Shown piece by piece: positions 23,801-34,900 of a stretch of 64,000 bases of DNA; positions within the stretch are counted from its first letter, which is position 1, and each line of letters opens with the position of its first letter. The position numbers were made by a program, and so were the translations under genes. The stretch lies in assembly GCA_012845835.1 (NCBI GenBank), contig JABAKD010000028.1, positions 12,710,717-12,774,716 of the forward strand, in the 5' to 3' direction. Source of the stretch: Undaria pinnatifida (Eukaryota; Sar; Phaeophyceae; Laminariales; Alariaceae). Below the pieces are notes generated by a model. It did not search any database. It was given only the letters and a program-made list of their open reading frames with translations, and was not told the DNA's origin.

Positions 23801-26244
23801 AGTCGATTCATTAAACCAAGCAGATTTGCCATCAACGGGTAAATCCTGCGAGCTTTGCGACGAGCCGGCTTCTGCCCTAACGGGTAAATCGGTCGATCTT
23901 TTAAAACGAGATTTGGCTTTGACGGGGTAGGTCCTCGGACCATTCGACAGGCCGGATTTGCGTTTGACGGGTAAACCAGTAAATCGATTAAATCAACCGG
24001 ATTTACCACCGGCGGTTAAACCCTTAGATACATGCCGAGCCAGCCAGATTCGCGGTTGACCGGTGAATCCGTTGATCCATTCGCCAACCGGATTTTGCCA
24101 TCGACGAGCAATCCTTTGATCTTTCAAACAAGCCGGGCATCCCCTTGACGGGGGTAAATCCGCCGATCGTTTTGGTAGACCCGGGTCGGATTTGGGGAGT
24201 AAGTCCTTGGATCCTTGGGGCAGGTGAGGCTCGCGTTTGACGGGTAAATCAGTTGATCCATCAAACCCACCGTATTTGGATTTGACGGGTAAGTACTTGG
24301 ACCACTTCAACAGGCCCGATTTGCACTTGTCGGGTAAAATTAGTTGATCTATTAAACCAACCGGATTTGTCATCGACGGGTAAATCCTTGGATCTTTGTA
24401 ACCAGACTCCTTTTCCCTTGACGGGTGCATCGGTCAACCGTTAATTGAAACCAGATTTAGACTTGACGGGTACGTTCTTGGATCCTTTGAACAGGCCAGA
24501 TTTCCCTTTGACGGGTAAACTATTCGACTCATGAAACTAATCGAATCTGTCATCGACGGTAAATCCTTGGATGCTCTGACGGGTACGTACGATAGTTGAT
24601 CCTTTGGACCAAACGGATTTTGCATCGAGGGGTAGACCCCTTTTGAACCTTAACCCGAATGGATATGCCTTGGACAGGTACATTCGCCACCACTTCAATC
24701 CAGTCTGATTATCCTTCCACAGGTAAGTCTGTCAATACTATCGACGCCGGATTGCCGCATGCTATGCGTAAGAACAAACGTAAAACGTTGAATATCAATG
24801 GGGACATCGCACCTCGACGTGACCGCCACGAGCTGCCCAATGGAGAGAGGTCCTTCCCTCCCCCCTACCCCGGATGGGACAAGCCTTTCCAGCGTCGACG
24901 CCACACTCATTCAGCAAATATCTGAGAAGGAATATTTTCCAAAACGAGAGGCAGCAAACGAGGATTCACCGGGGCGAGCCCGGTCGTTGGCCGACCGCCC
25001 TTCTTATATGAAAGCGAAATCACGGGACTAACTTAACACGCGTTTTTTGGCGGCACGAGTAAAGGGCATCCATTCCTTCATATTCAGTTGCACATAAATT
25101 TGCATCTCATTTGCTTTTTCATTTAGATTTCATTTACATTTTCGGTTTCGTTCCAGGCTACCGTTCTACCTCTCAAGTTCCGCCCCCCGCCCCCCCCCCC
25201 CCGCCGGCAGAGACGCCTCGAGAACACGAAGACAAAACACCCCCTCCAAAAAAAAACACGCAACAGATCATCCGGTCAACATTTCCACAAAACGACAAAC
25301 CATCCGTAATAGGTAATAACTGTCTCACCCGCGGTCTAAACTTGGAGCGCGGCACAACAGGGGCGCACCCGAAAAAACTCAGCATCCTCGTTTGAGGACC
25401 ACTGTACCTCACCAAAAAACTGTCCTGGGAGAAAAACAAGAAATTTCAACCCGATTAACATTCCCATGGCCAAGTTATATAACCAATAAGATTGAAAAAA
25501 AAATGAGTTTCCAATGATACCGGGTAGTTTCTCCTTTCAGAAGACCCGTCAGTCAGGTTGTTTTCGGCTAAAAATTCTACCCCTGTCGGGGCACGCCTCT
25601 CCTCCCCACCTGCAAACCTCTAGCCTCCCTTCCCCCGCAGCCCAGTCCAGCGCGCTAGACCCGTTCTTGTCCATCGCCGTCCTCGGATCCCAACGACTGC
25701 CGCCCTTCACTCCCCTCACCACCTTTTTCAGCCCCTCTACGTCTCCTGCACGCGCAAGCGCAAAGCCGGGAGGCAACGCGGCCGCCGCTCGCCCCTTCGC
25801 CGCGGCCCCCGCACCGCTCCGTCGACCAGATGCGCCGCCGCTTCCCCGTCCTGCTTCTTCACCGCTGACCTCATCGTCATCGTCATCGCTACCTTGATGG
25901 CGTCGAGGGCGGTGGCATTTACCGTTATCGTCATCGTCGTTGTCGTTGTCGTTCTCGTCCATCATGGTGGTAGACCCTTGGCTACCGCCCGGCACCCCGA
26001 GCGGGGGAAGCAAGTCGCTCCCCATCTTCAACAGCTGCACGAAGTGGTCCCGGTCTTTGACCTCGTGGGGGTGGGCGCCAACCAGATGCATGCGCAGGCC
26101 GCGCTGCCCCCCGCAGGCGCGGCCACAGAGGGGGCAAGGGGTCGGGCGGGAGTCGCACGAGGTTGCACCGCCAGCCGCCAGTGCGTCGAACGCCTTGAAG
26201 TCGGTGAGGTGGGCAGGGAGAGCGGGAGGGTTGGGGTTTTCCAC
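14886..26244 (-). CDS. C2H2 zinc-finger and ankyrin-repeat protein (4 exons; start codon uncertain)
   Basis: Exons on the minus strand: 26244-25610, 17725-17488, 16421-16006, 15150-14886 (stop TGA). Phases fit and give about 517 residues. Exon 1 has a C2H2 finger (CPLC then HLVGAH; spacing CX2CX12HX4H), an acidic DENDNDND...DDDDDE linker and the first ankyrin half-repeat (SALDWAAGEGRLEVCR). Exon 2 continues YLLQLMVHQP and then a Ser/Pro insert. Exon 3 holds two ankyrin repeats (TTPLHWACWGAHLSTCRLLF; NAYGCTVAHWCGLSGDVDVC). Exon 4 holds WLSRS, GHTICHKAALKGHRDLLEWL and GYTPRDIARLAGHLDLADWL. This is a protein-interaction scaffold; its partner is unknown. The frame stays open upstream of 26244 with no ATG (26244 is GTG), so a further 5' exon is likely. 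Intron 1 (7.9 kb) and intron 2 carry the 17030-24745 satellite. The exon 2 donor could instead be 9 bases downstream, in the same phase. Confidence 0.83.
15436..15620. repeat. GGGTCGGGTC inverted-repeat element, copy 1
   Basis: Begins GGTTCGCGGGTCGTGAC, carries GGATCGGGTCGGGTCAAGAG units and ends with the inverse ACCTGACCCGACCCGTGAGG. The same architecture occurs at 41236-41690 and 58172-58350. It lies in ankyrin intron 3. Confidence 0.7.
18420..18550 (+). repeat. Dispersed repeat with conserved short frame 'MSID.KFV.LTADVLE', copy 1
   Basis: Inserted in the satellite. It contains ACCAACAACGCAGCTTGCAA, then an ATG-started frame reading MSIDLKFVKLTADVLEN and a stop. Copies at 61905-62035 (MSIDPKFVELTADVLEIFL) and 46685-46745 ([11 protein letters not shown]) keep the frame while the flanks diverge. 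It could be the start of a transposon protein; the family is not recognised. Confidence 0.55.
22117..22342. mobile_element. TA-flanked MITE inside the satellite (226 bp)
   Basis: Terminal inverted repeats: 22121-22143 is the exact reverse complement of 22316-22338 (23 of 23 bases, ATTCTACACAAGATAACACA...). The repeat extends outward to CC/GG at 22117 and 22342 with one mismatch. The element is flanked by TA on both sides (22115-22116, 22343-22344). The interior has two related blocks (TTATCACCGGGTGTGGTATC and TTATCACCGGGGTGTCGTAT) and no coding capacity. A TA target fits a Tc1/mariner- or Stowaway-like mobiliser, though two bases are weak evidence. Confidence 0.82.
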
Positions 26245-26299
26245 CCCAGATGATTTTTTATTTTTGCCGCGATTGTGACGGAGACGCCTGAAGGAGGAG

Positions 26300-27860
26300 G
26301 CACGGGGGGGGGGGTAAGGTTCTACACATCAGATAGATCAGAGCAGTGTCGGATGGGTAAGTCCCCAAAGCGTGAACGACCAATCGGTACTGGTACAACA
26401 CCATCAGCTTCTCAGTACTGGACGCATGTACAGCAATAGAAAAACGAATATATTGCCCAATAAAAGGTTTTAACATTACAACAGCACAAGCACAACTCAT
26501 ACGCAGAACGTGTCGTTTTCGGTAGAAGACATGGAATCATGAATATGATGGTTGGTGTTAACCGTTTTATTACTTCAAAGAAACATTCCTTACGCTTATT
26601 CCAAGCAATATTCCCCCTTAACGCCATTACAGCTGGAAACCCGTTATTGGGACAAAACTACTTGGAGTTAGTATAGGGTGGGGTTTTAGGGCTCTAAAGG
26701 GGTAAAGTTGGATGCAGTTGTCAGGGGGTTAAGGACTCTCACACGTCTGCGAAGGCAACCTTGAGCCATCTTCCTAAGAGCGGGCAGGGTTTTCCCGGTT
26801 CTGGGGCAAAGACGTCGCTGGCCAAAGCTGCTCCCGAAACACCCATGCGTACTCGTTCCTCGATTTCAGCCGGCCGATTCCTTTCAGCTTTTGCTCGCGC
26901 TGCTGATGCGACCTTCCCATCCGTCGAACGTGCGTACAAACATGCAGATTGGCAAAAAAAAACGTTCAAACACAAAAATAACGATAGGTTTAACATGAGT
27001 TGACACCGGCCACGACGGCTGCGCGTTGTTTTTTTTTCCGTGGGAGCGGAGCAGAATACCACCGGTTGCAGCAATAACAATCACAACGACAACAACAACG
27101 ACGACGACGACGACGACGACGACGAACACAACCACAAGCAGCATCATCACCACAACCAACCACTACCACCACTGACAACACTACAAGGTCATGCGAGAAC
27201 TTGCCTCGTAAAGCTGTGCGCATTGCTCCGGTGCGGCGTACGTATGGTACGGGCAGCGCCAATCTAGGGGCAATCAAAACGACGTAACCGGAACACAAAA
27301 AACAAATACTCAGTGTATGGACTACATGTACACAGACAGTGAGCAGATCACGCAGACAGCCAGACGATGAGCACAGCGTAGTTCAAACTTGAAACGGACA
27401 CGAAGGAGGGGAGGATGGGGAGGAAGGTAACCGGCGATAACTTGCGAGACCTGGGCGATTCGCATCAATACGGGAAGCCAAGCAAGTCGGCCTGCAACCG
27501 AAACACCAAATGCTTGTTGCTGTTGGGTAAGTACATACTGGTATACCAGGTATATTACTCCGGTACTGTTGCTGTGCTGCTGACTGCTGACTGCAAGAAC
27601 GTGATCTGTAGCCCGTCGTACCCATGTTCACTGCTGCTGGTTACCCCCGGCAGAGCTAACAGCAGTACAATGTAAGGTGTCCTGCATTGTACTGTACTGC
27701 TGTCGAAGACGAGGATGCCAGGAAACGGGCAGTCTTGACATTGTCAGTTACAGTTTTAAACTAGTATATCGCCGTCCGTCACAGCCATGCCCTGACATAT
27801 TTGACTGCTGACTACTGATTTAACCGAACTCACTACTGACTACTAATCGCACTGCTGCCA
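26300..27860. other. Region between ankyrin exon 1 and RRM exon; no assignable exon
   Basis: It must hold the remaining exons of the RRM gene and/or a 5' exon of the ankyrin gene if those genes are intact. 26739-27003 is open in several frames with ordinary amino-acid composition, but no frame has a recognisable domain or clear splice partners. Also present: a copy of the CTGGAAACCC-type dispersed unit (about 26636-26708) and an (ACG)n tract (about 27085-27125). Confidence 0.5.
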
Positions 27861-27863
27861 TAC

Positions 27864-28307
27864 CTCGTGGAAGGTGACCAAGACCCTCGCCGCGGCCGGG
27901 TTGACGCACAGCACGCGCTCGACACTTCCGTACGCCTCGAACACACGCCGCAACGTCAGCTCGTCCACCCCGACAGCCGGGCCAGTGTTGTACACGACCA
28001 GGTGGCGAGTTTGGATGGCAGGGTCACGTGTGTGATGGTAGTACACTGATTGCTGCTGCTGCCGTTGCTGCTGCTGATGATGATGATGATTCTCCTCATG
28101 TTGTCCCCCCACCTGTTGCTGCTGTTGCTCCTGCTGCTGCTGCGGCAGCGGCGGCAGCGTCCGTTGCTCTACGGCAACATCACAACCGCGACTGCTGTTA
28201 TTGTTGCCGGTGTTCTGCTGCTGCTTCTGCGGTGCCTGTGCCTGTTGTACCGCTGCCTGCGACGTCAGCAACGGAGGCTCCTCGTCTGTACCCCCCCCCG
28301 AGGTCAT
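27864..28307 (-). CDS. First exon of a Gln-rich RRM protein, ALKBH8/TRM9-like (3'-incomplete model)
   Basis: ATG at 28307, open for 148 codons to a GAG|GTATGG donor (exon end 27864, phase 0). The N-terminal 95 residues are low complexity (QQQ and HHHH runs, 28040-28250). They are followed by an RRM-like segment: TRHLVVYNTGPAVGVDEL (beta-1/RNP2 position), LRRVFEAYGSVERVLCVNP and AARVLVTFHEV. The sequence HLVVYN-G--VGVDE resembles the RRM of tRNA-modifying ALKBH8/TRM9-type proteins, in which the RRM precedes an AlkB or methyltransferase domain. I could not find the next exons within 26.3-27.86 kb, so the gene may be disrupted, have very small exons, or run on over the ankyrin gene. The start lies 624 bases from the divergent ASNSD1-like start. 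Confidence 0.6.
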
Positions 28308-28385
28308 ATGTCTGTCCCCACGTCTCTACCCAATGCCTTCCTTGTGGAAGCACGACAACAGCATTTGGCAAGGAAGCAGATTTAG

Positions 28386-28463
28386 TGTGGTGGAAAAACG
28401 AGTTTAGAAGGAAATAACTCGAGTAGCATTTGTTGTTCAACATTTTTAGTCTACTTCCTCACA
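28386..28463 (+). repeat. Left LTR of the TRIM
   Basis: 78 bp, TG...CA, identical to 28730-28807. Includes AACTCGAGTAGCATTTGTTG. Confidence 0.9.
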
Positions 28464-28729
28464 ATGGCGTCGCAGACAGGATGTGAGATTATGAACAGTG
28501 AGGTCGCTGGTTCGATTCTCACCGTCTTTCCCAGAAAAAAGAAAAAAAAAAGGGATTTTCTCACGTTCAAGAACCTGTAAAACTCTTACCACTTGAAAAA
28601 CAACGATGAGAGCAATGTAGAGGATCATTGCAAGTCACTCCAATACCGAAAAAGTCGCATTGGATACTGGGTACCTCATCGGGGTTCCTGACATAATCTG
28701 GGAAATATGTCAGGTTTAGTGGGGGAGAA

Positions 28730-28807
28730 TGTGGTGGAAAAACGAGTTTAGAAGGAAATAACTCGAGTAGCATTTGTTGTTCAACATTTTTAGTCTACTT
28801 CCTCACA
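28730..28807 (+). repeat. Right LTR of the TRIM
   Basis: 78 bp, identical to the left LTR. Preceded by the purine tract ending GGGGGAGAA and followed by the target duplication TTAG. Confidence 0.9.
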
Positions 28808-28930
28808 TTAGACGATGGGTGTTCCGCATGGATGTGAAACGTTCTTTAGTAGGGGTACAGCTGTACTGCTGTAAGGCAGCATAGCCGAGCAGCACGGCCA
28901 CAGCACGGAGCATTGCACGAGCTAGGTATC

Positions 28931-31900
28931 ATGTGCGGGATAGCGTTTCTGCTGGGTTCTTCCCCAGGGGATGAGGCGACTATAGACAGCTTCCTCGGAG
29001 CGCTTAGAAAGCGAGGACCAGATGCAACCGGTCGTCAAACCATACAGCTCGAGGTATTAGGCACAGCGCCAAACGTTGACTTGTTTGCAGTTTGGAGCGT
29101 TTCGTGGCGTTTCTTGGCCATTCTTGACTTGGGTTTGGCGTGCCTGAGATCATATCGGGTGGACGTGGGAGCTCAGGGTGCACAATGCATAGTGGTAGTG
29201 CAGACGAACAGTGTTATAAGCCCCACCTATACTACTGCTGCTGTGTCACCCAACGAGTGCCAGTGTACAGCGCACACTTACTCGATGCATGTATACACCG
29301 CGACGACGAAACGAAGAATCATCAGTTTTGAAACTGCCAGCCGAAGCTTCTACCGTTTCGACGTTTCTACCGTTTCGACTAGTTTCAACAGTTTCGACGG
29401 GTTGCCAGCCGTTCGCCGTTTTCGTTAGTAGATAGATATAGCTGTTAGCCGTTTGCGCATTATTACTCGTTACTCGTCGCTCATCAGCTATTAATAGCTA
29501 CAAGATAAGTCAGCAGCTCATGAGGCAGGCAGGTTGTGAAACCATGGTACGTAAGTCGACGACGGGTAGTCGGCCAGAAGAGAGACGTACTGCTGTACGT
29601 ACATATCGGTTGTTTCTGAACATTAAAAATGCACTACCATTGGTGCCAGGACATGCATACCTGGTACCGGTTTATACCAGACACACGTAATTTAAGCACG
29701 AGTACCATAGCAACGACACAGGTTCCAGGTAGCATAGAGCAGTAACCCATCCGACTTTTGTACACCCTCCAATGGCACATCTGATATCAGCATCAAGTTC
29801 ATACCACACACAGCAGCAGCAAGCATCACGAACGGATGTAGAGACCAGCCCGTACGAAACCCTACGTCGGGAACCAGAAGTCGGGAACCGTACGACACCT
29901 TTAGGACGCGCACTCGAGATGGAAATCGTGCCAGCGGTCTTGGCCACGGGTTGTGGCGGTTTTTACCCTGGTACTAAGCCCCTCACCGCCGTTGCCTAAC
30001 TCTAACCCTGTATGTCATGGTACAACGGATGGTACGGAAACCGGCCTATAAATAGGAGGGTGAACCAGGGGAGGGGGGATCTGCCGTCTGTTAACTCTTG
30101 CACGCTGCAGATTCCCCGCCGAACGAACGTACATAAGCACTGAGTGAAAGATCGCGGCGGCGCGCGAGTAAAAATGGCGGTGTTTTACACTGCTCCACTC
30201 GCATCACGCATTGTACACCGACGCTGGTTCCGATCGACATCCCCACGATACATGTACTGTTTTGTGCTGGTATTGTTTTGTCGTCAAATAGGGCGGAAGG
30301 ACGTCGCTGCAGTTGCTGGCGGCGGTGCTTCATCTGCGAGGCGACGACCTTTGTTGGCAGCCGGCAGAAGATAACAACGGAAACGTTCTGCTGTGGAACG
30401 GCGAGGTGGGCTTGCTGCTTGCTTTCGTAGATGCCGCCAGTCTCGTCTGTCGTATATTTACGCCTCGTACTTGGTACCAGGTACCAGGTAAATGTTATCA
30501 TACTGTATAGCCCAAACTCGTCGTATGGTCCTGTTATTATCGATGCTTGTACTTGATTTCCATTCCACGTAAATGTTGGCGCTTGTCTTTGTGAGGGTGG
30601 ACAAGGTGTATGGTACAACGACAGCAGCAACGACAACAACAACGACAACGACAACGACAACGACAATGACAACGGCAGCGATAACGACAACAACAATGAC
30701 AATGACAACGACAACGACAACGACAATGACAACGACAATGTCAACGATAACGACAACGACAACGACAACGAAAACGAAAACGAAAACGAAAACGACAACG
30801 ACAACGACAACGACAATAACAATGACAACGACAACGACAACGACAATGACAACGACAACGACAACGGCAACGACAATGACAACGACAACGACAACAACAA
30901 CGACGAACGCTAGAAGGGCGTGACGAATTGGTAGTACCGTGGCGGTACATGTATGCGTGGCATCATGGTGTCATACACAGATGTGGCAAGAATCTATCGC
31001 CAGGGTTAGCGAGTGCCATTTTTCAGTGGATCTTCAAGCTTCTTACAATGACAATCTGCTGTCCACCCGTCCACTTTATAGCGGCGTTAAAGGCACTCAA
31101 TTACAAACCACAGTGGAATTGCATCCACGTTGTGGGGGGGAATACTTGATATTTCTGTGGGATGGTTTTACAGTCGGAAAATACTTCAGCGCGAGGTGGA
31201 CGCCGGCAAGGCATACAAGTAACAAATACGTGTCAAGCTAATGTTATAGGTGGTGCTGTCCTCGCTGTGGTTGTCCAACTGTAGTGGCAGAACATCGTGC
31301 CAAGCCCCGAGTTCTGTTTTTTTAAGTTCTCATCTTCGTTGTTATGATCATGAGCTCTGAGTTCTGACTCCTGGTTTCTGAATTCTGATTTCTGTGTTTT
31401 GATTTATGAGCTCGTATTTATCTTCGTACTTATGATTATGAGCTCTGATTTCTGATCCCAGGTTTCTGAATTCTGATTTCTGGGTATTGTTTTTGAGTTC
31501 GTATTTGTGAATTATTTTTCTGGCTTCTGAGTTCTGATTTCCGACTTTCTACTCAATGGGCAGGTGTTCGACGGCCTCCAAATCGGACCGTCGGAGTCCG
31601 ACACCACCGAAGTTCTTCGAGCGCTGTCAGGATCATGCAACCACCAAGGGGTACGTGGTTCCTACTACGAATAAAAACGGTAGGAACAGTGAAGGATGGC
31701 ACGTGTGTCCTACGAGTATTCATAAGTTTGAAAGCGGCACCATGCACCCCAACGGCCCGCCCCCCTTTTTTTCTTATTTGCGTGCTGTCAGAATAAGGAT
31801 ATTCAAGTAGTAATATTCGCCAAGCCATCAAATAATCAAACGTCAAAGCATCGAATCGTTGAATAATCAAATCACTAAATCGTCAAATTTTCCAACCGTC

Positions 31901-34900
31901 GGATCTTCGAATCGTCAAGTAATCAAACCATGAAACCGTCAAACCCTTACATATTCAAATAATTATACAACCGAATCATCCAATCATCGAATCATCGAAC
32001 AATCAAGTCACCAATCGTGAAACCATCAAACCATCAAACCATCAAGTCATCAATCCGCCAAATTATCTAATTATCAACTGCCATATCATCAAACTCTCAA
32101 AATTGTAAAGCCATCAAAAAATCGAACACCCCCGAAACAACGAATCATTCAATCATTACGTTCATTACGTACGGATTGCATTTATTCTCGCAGGTGGTAT
32201 CTACGCTTGCCGGGATCTCTGGACCGTTCTCGTTTGTCTACTGGTGCCCGGCTCGGCGATCTTTGTACTACGGGAGAGATCCGGTTGGCCGCAGGAGTCT
32301 CGTCATACGGAAACCCAGGTAAAACCACTCCATGGTACCCTGGTAAAAGCTATCAGGCATACCGTACCGTGATACTGTTGTAAAATCGAGAGTCAATCAA
32401 GTTGAACGGCACCGTTGTTCATGTTGTTGTTGTTGTTGTTATTGTTTCAACAATCGGGTTAAATCGACAAAAAGAACGATACATACGTGCAGATCTGGTG
32501 AGCTTTATCCCTTCACGACTGGAAACCCATGATTGGGGACATATTACTTGGAATTGGTATAGGGAGGGGTTTGGCGGCTCTAAAGGGGTTAGGCTTCAGT
32601 TTTACCCATCCAACCCCGACGACAACATGGCTTAACATGACGTTTAAACACAAAGCAAGAATAATCACCCGGAGCCAGCAATGGTACAGAGCTGGTCGCA
32701 GACAAACGCGATCCGTCGCGTTACACTTCCTGATTTTGGTCGCACCCTGCTCACGCTGGTTTATATTTAGGTAGGAGATGGCGCGGAGTCGCGTTGTTGG
32801 TGTCTGCGCTACCGTTCCGTTTTCTCAACGGCTCGCTTGAACAAACAGCATCGCTTCGACACTTTCTTAGCTCGTTTTTCTTCTAGAGGGTGTTATCATT
32901 GGTAGCCCCTCCGCTCAAGCCACCAGGTACGATACTTTGCGTCAGGTAGTCACTTTCATCCAAGTTTTCGTCTTGCGGGCGCGTGGTAGGTGACCTCGGA
33001 TGCAGGGCTTCGGCACAAGATCCTGCGGATACCCGTTTCAGCGGTGATAGTGCTAGCAGGCACGAAATGCCCCCAAATGTGTGCGTTCCGCAGACACTTA
33101 CAGAAAAATTTTCGGCCGCCCTCGGTACTGGGTGGAACTTGACAGCGGGCCACCTGTTCCCCGTAGTTGAGCTAATCGGGGCACGGAGAACGGCAGCACC
33201 TGCTGCCGCTGCTATCACGACCGCGTTTCACGTTCATCTCGCGCGCCACGGCACTGTATGACCATGTTACGATGCACTCCTTCCGAGTGTTGGCCTCGCT
33301 TAGCAGGTCTCCAGCGGAAACGGCGGCAGACGAGATCATGGAGATCGAGGGTTGGAAGACGGGGACAAATGATACGGCTGTAGTTTCGGGCCACACCATG
33401 TGTTCCTCTGCTGTCCGTTGCCGAGTGCTCCTCTGCTGTCCGTTGCCGAGTGCTCCTCCCGTACTTACTTAACCCTTTTAGAGCTTCAGCGTCGTTTTTT
33501 GGGGGGAAATATTCGAATTAGTGTAGGATAGAGTTGCATCGGTAAATGGGATTACCCCTTTTCCCCGCTGTTTCGTAGCAATTGGGTTGTACGTTCTGGA
33601 AATTGGTTTGAACCCCCCCCCTCCATCCCCGCCTTGCTCGCCACCGTGTGCACACAACCCGCCCCTCCCTTTTCTCAGAGCGTCGGGTGATTCGTTGGCG
33701 GTCTCTTCATGCTTGCCTCAAGGTTATCAGCTCTTGCCCCAAGGGTCTGAGCTGTCCGAGGCCGCCATTACCGAGCCGGAGACAACGGTACTTCCAACCG
33801 GTCAACCACTCACGGAACCTTTGATTTCAGGTCCACCAATCACGGAACCTTTAGATTCATCGCCAGCCAATCACGATACCCCCCCCCCCGCTAACAGCGC
33901 TGCAGCAGGCAAATGGGAAGAAGTTCGCGCCGACGGAGTCTACCGCTTGGAGTTCAAGGGTGAAGAAGTCGAATCGGTGAGAGGGGATTGGAACCCCCCA
34001 TCCCCGCAGTTTCAGGCCTGGCCGCTCTCTTGCTACACGGGCACCGCGAGTTTTCTTAAGCCGCCGGGTTTAGACGAACCCACTGCTAACGCTAGTAACT
34101 CTAGTGACAGAGAGGGATTGGTTGAACCCTTTCAGGGTCGAAACGAAACGACGTCCATTGTGCGGGACGCGCCCCCTGCGGCCGACAGCAAACCGAAACC
34201 CGACGGATGCGCACCGTTTTCGGCTTCGTCGACTGGAACTCCCGTTGTCGAAGCAAGCGTGGCCAGCAGCGAGGTGGGCGAATTGTCATCTCCCGGGATA
34301 CGTAGTGGTCCTGCTCTGTTACGAAAATGCGCTGGAGTTTTTAAGACAAGGAGGGACGACGACGACGATTCCTCCAACACCGAGGAGGAGGAGGACGAGG
34401 AGGAGGGAAAAGGCGGGAGGAAGGTGGAGAAGAAAATGGACGAAAAAGACTGGAGGAGGCAGAGGTTTGGAGAAGGTCGAACGCCGGTAAATGTAGTCCA
34501 GGGGACAGGGGATGCGGTCCTCGGGATGGCGTGTGTCGCCGCGGAAGGAAAGAGGGACGGGCCCGCCGCCAACGGACCTCTTATTTCTGAAGCGGCCGAA
34601 GGCCTGCTAGTTAAGCTAAGGAGTGCGATCAGCCACCGGGTTCGCACCATTCCGTACCCAACCTCCCAGATAGCAAGAGTTGGCCAGGGCCATACAGATG
34701 GAGGTGGTGTTGAGGGGGCTAGAAAGACAGGTTTTGAAGGTGTTAGGGAGGCGGTGGTCGGAGACGGGGAGGGGGATAAACAGCCAGAAACGACAGTGGG
34801 GGGTTTAGTGAACCCGGAGGGAGGGGTGGATGGTCTGTTTGGTGGCTTGCAGGGCTCGTGCGGTGGTAGTGTCGATGGGGCCGTTGTGGCGTCCCCCGCA

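Larger units (their letters stand above)
17030..24745 (-). repeat. Intronic satellite with four-unit higher-order repeat (about 7.5 kb)
   Basis: Basic units of 43-48 bp share GGATTTGCNNTTGACGGGTAA followed by TC..TTGATC and AACCA. Four unit types alternate: GGATTTGCGTTTGACGGG/AGTTGATCCATTAAACC; GGATTTGCCATCGACGGG/CCTTGGATCTTTGTAACC; GGATTTTCCCTTGACGGG/CCGTCGATCTTTCATTG; GGATTTGGCTTTGACGGG/CCTTGGATCCTTTGAAC. They give a period near 180 bp, clearest at 22400-24500. The array is broken by ankyrin exon 2 and flanking unique DNA (about 17488-17920), a dispersed repeat (18420-18550) and a MITE (22117-22342). Read on the minus strand it gives imperfect DLPVKRKSGLFKGSK-type repeats of 15-16 residues in long open stretches. 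The units are diverged, which suggests an old array with local homogenisation. Confidence 0.92.
28386..28807 (+). mobile_element. TRIM-type miniature LTR retrotransposon (422 bp)
   Basis: Two identical 78-bp direct repeats (28386-28463 and 28730-28807) begin TGTGGTGG and end CCTCACA, so they have TG...CA termini. Immediately after the left repeat is a primer-binding-site-like TGGCGTCGCAGACAGG (from 28465). Immediately before the right one is a polypurine tract GTGGGGGAGAA. The flanks carry a 4-bp target duplication TTAG (28382-28385 and 28808-28811). The 266-bp interior has no coding capacity, so mobilisation must be in trans. It also contains GGTTCGATTCT (28509-28519), close to a tRNA B box. 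Identical LTRs argue for recent insertion. It sits between the divergent RRM and ASNSD1-like start codons. Confidence 0.9.

Noticed and set aside
30573..30923. Thr-rich plus-strand and Leu/Ser-rich minus-strand frames
   Set aside because: Artefacts of the (CAACGA)n repeat within ASNSD1 intron 2.
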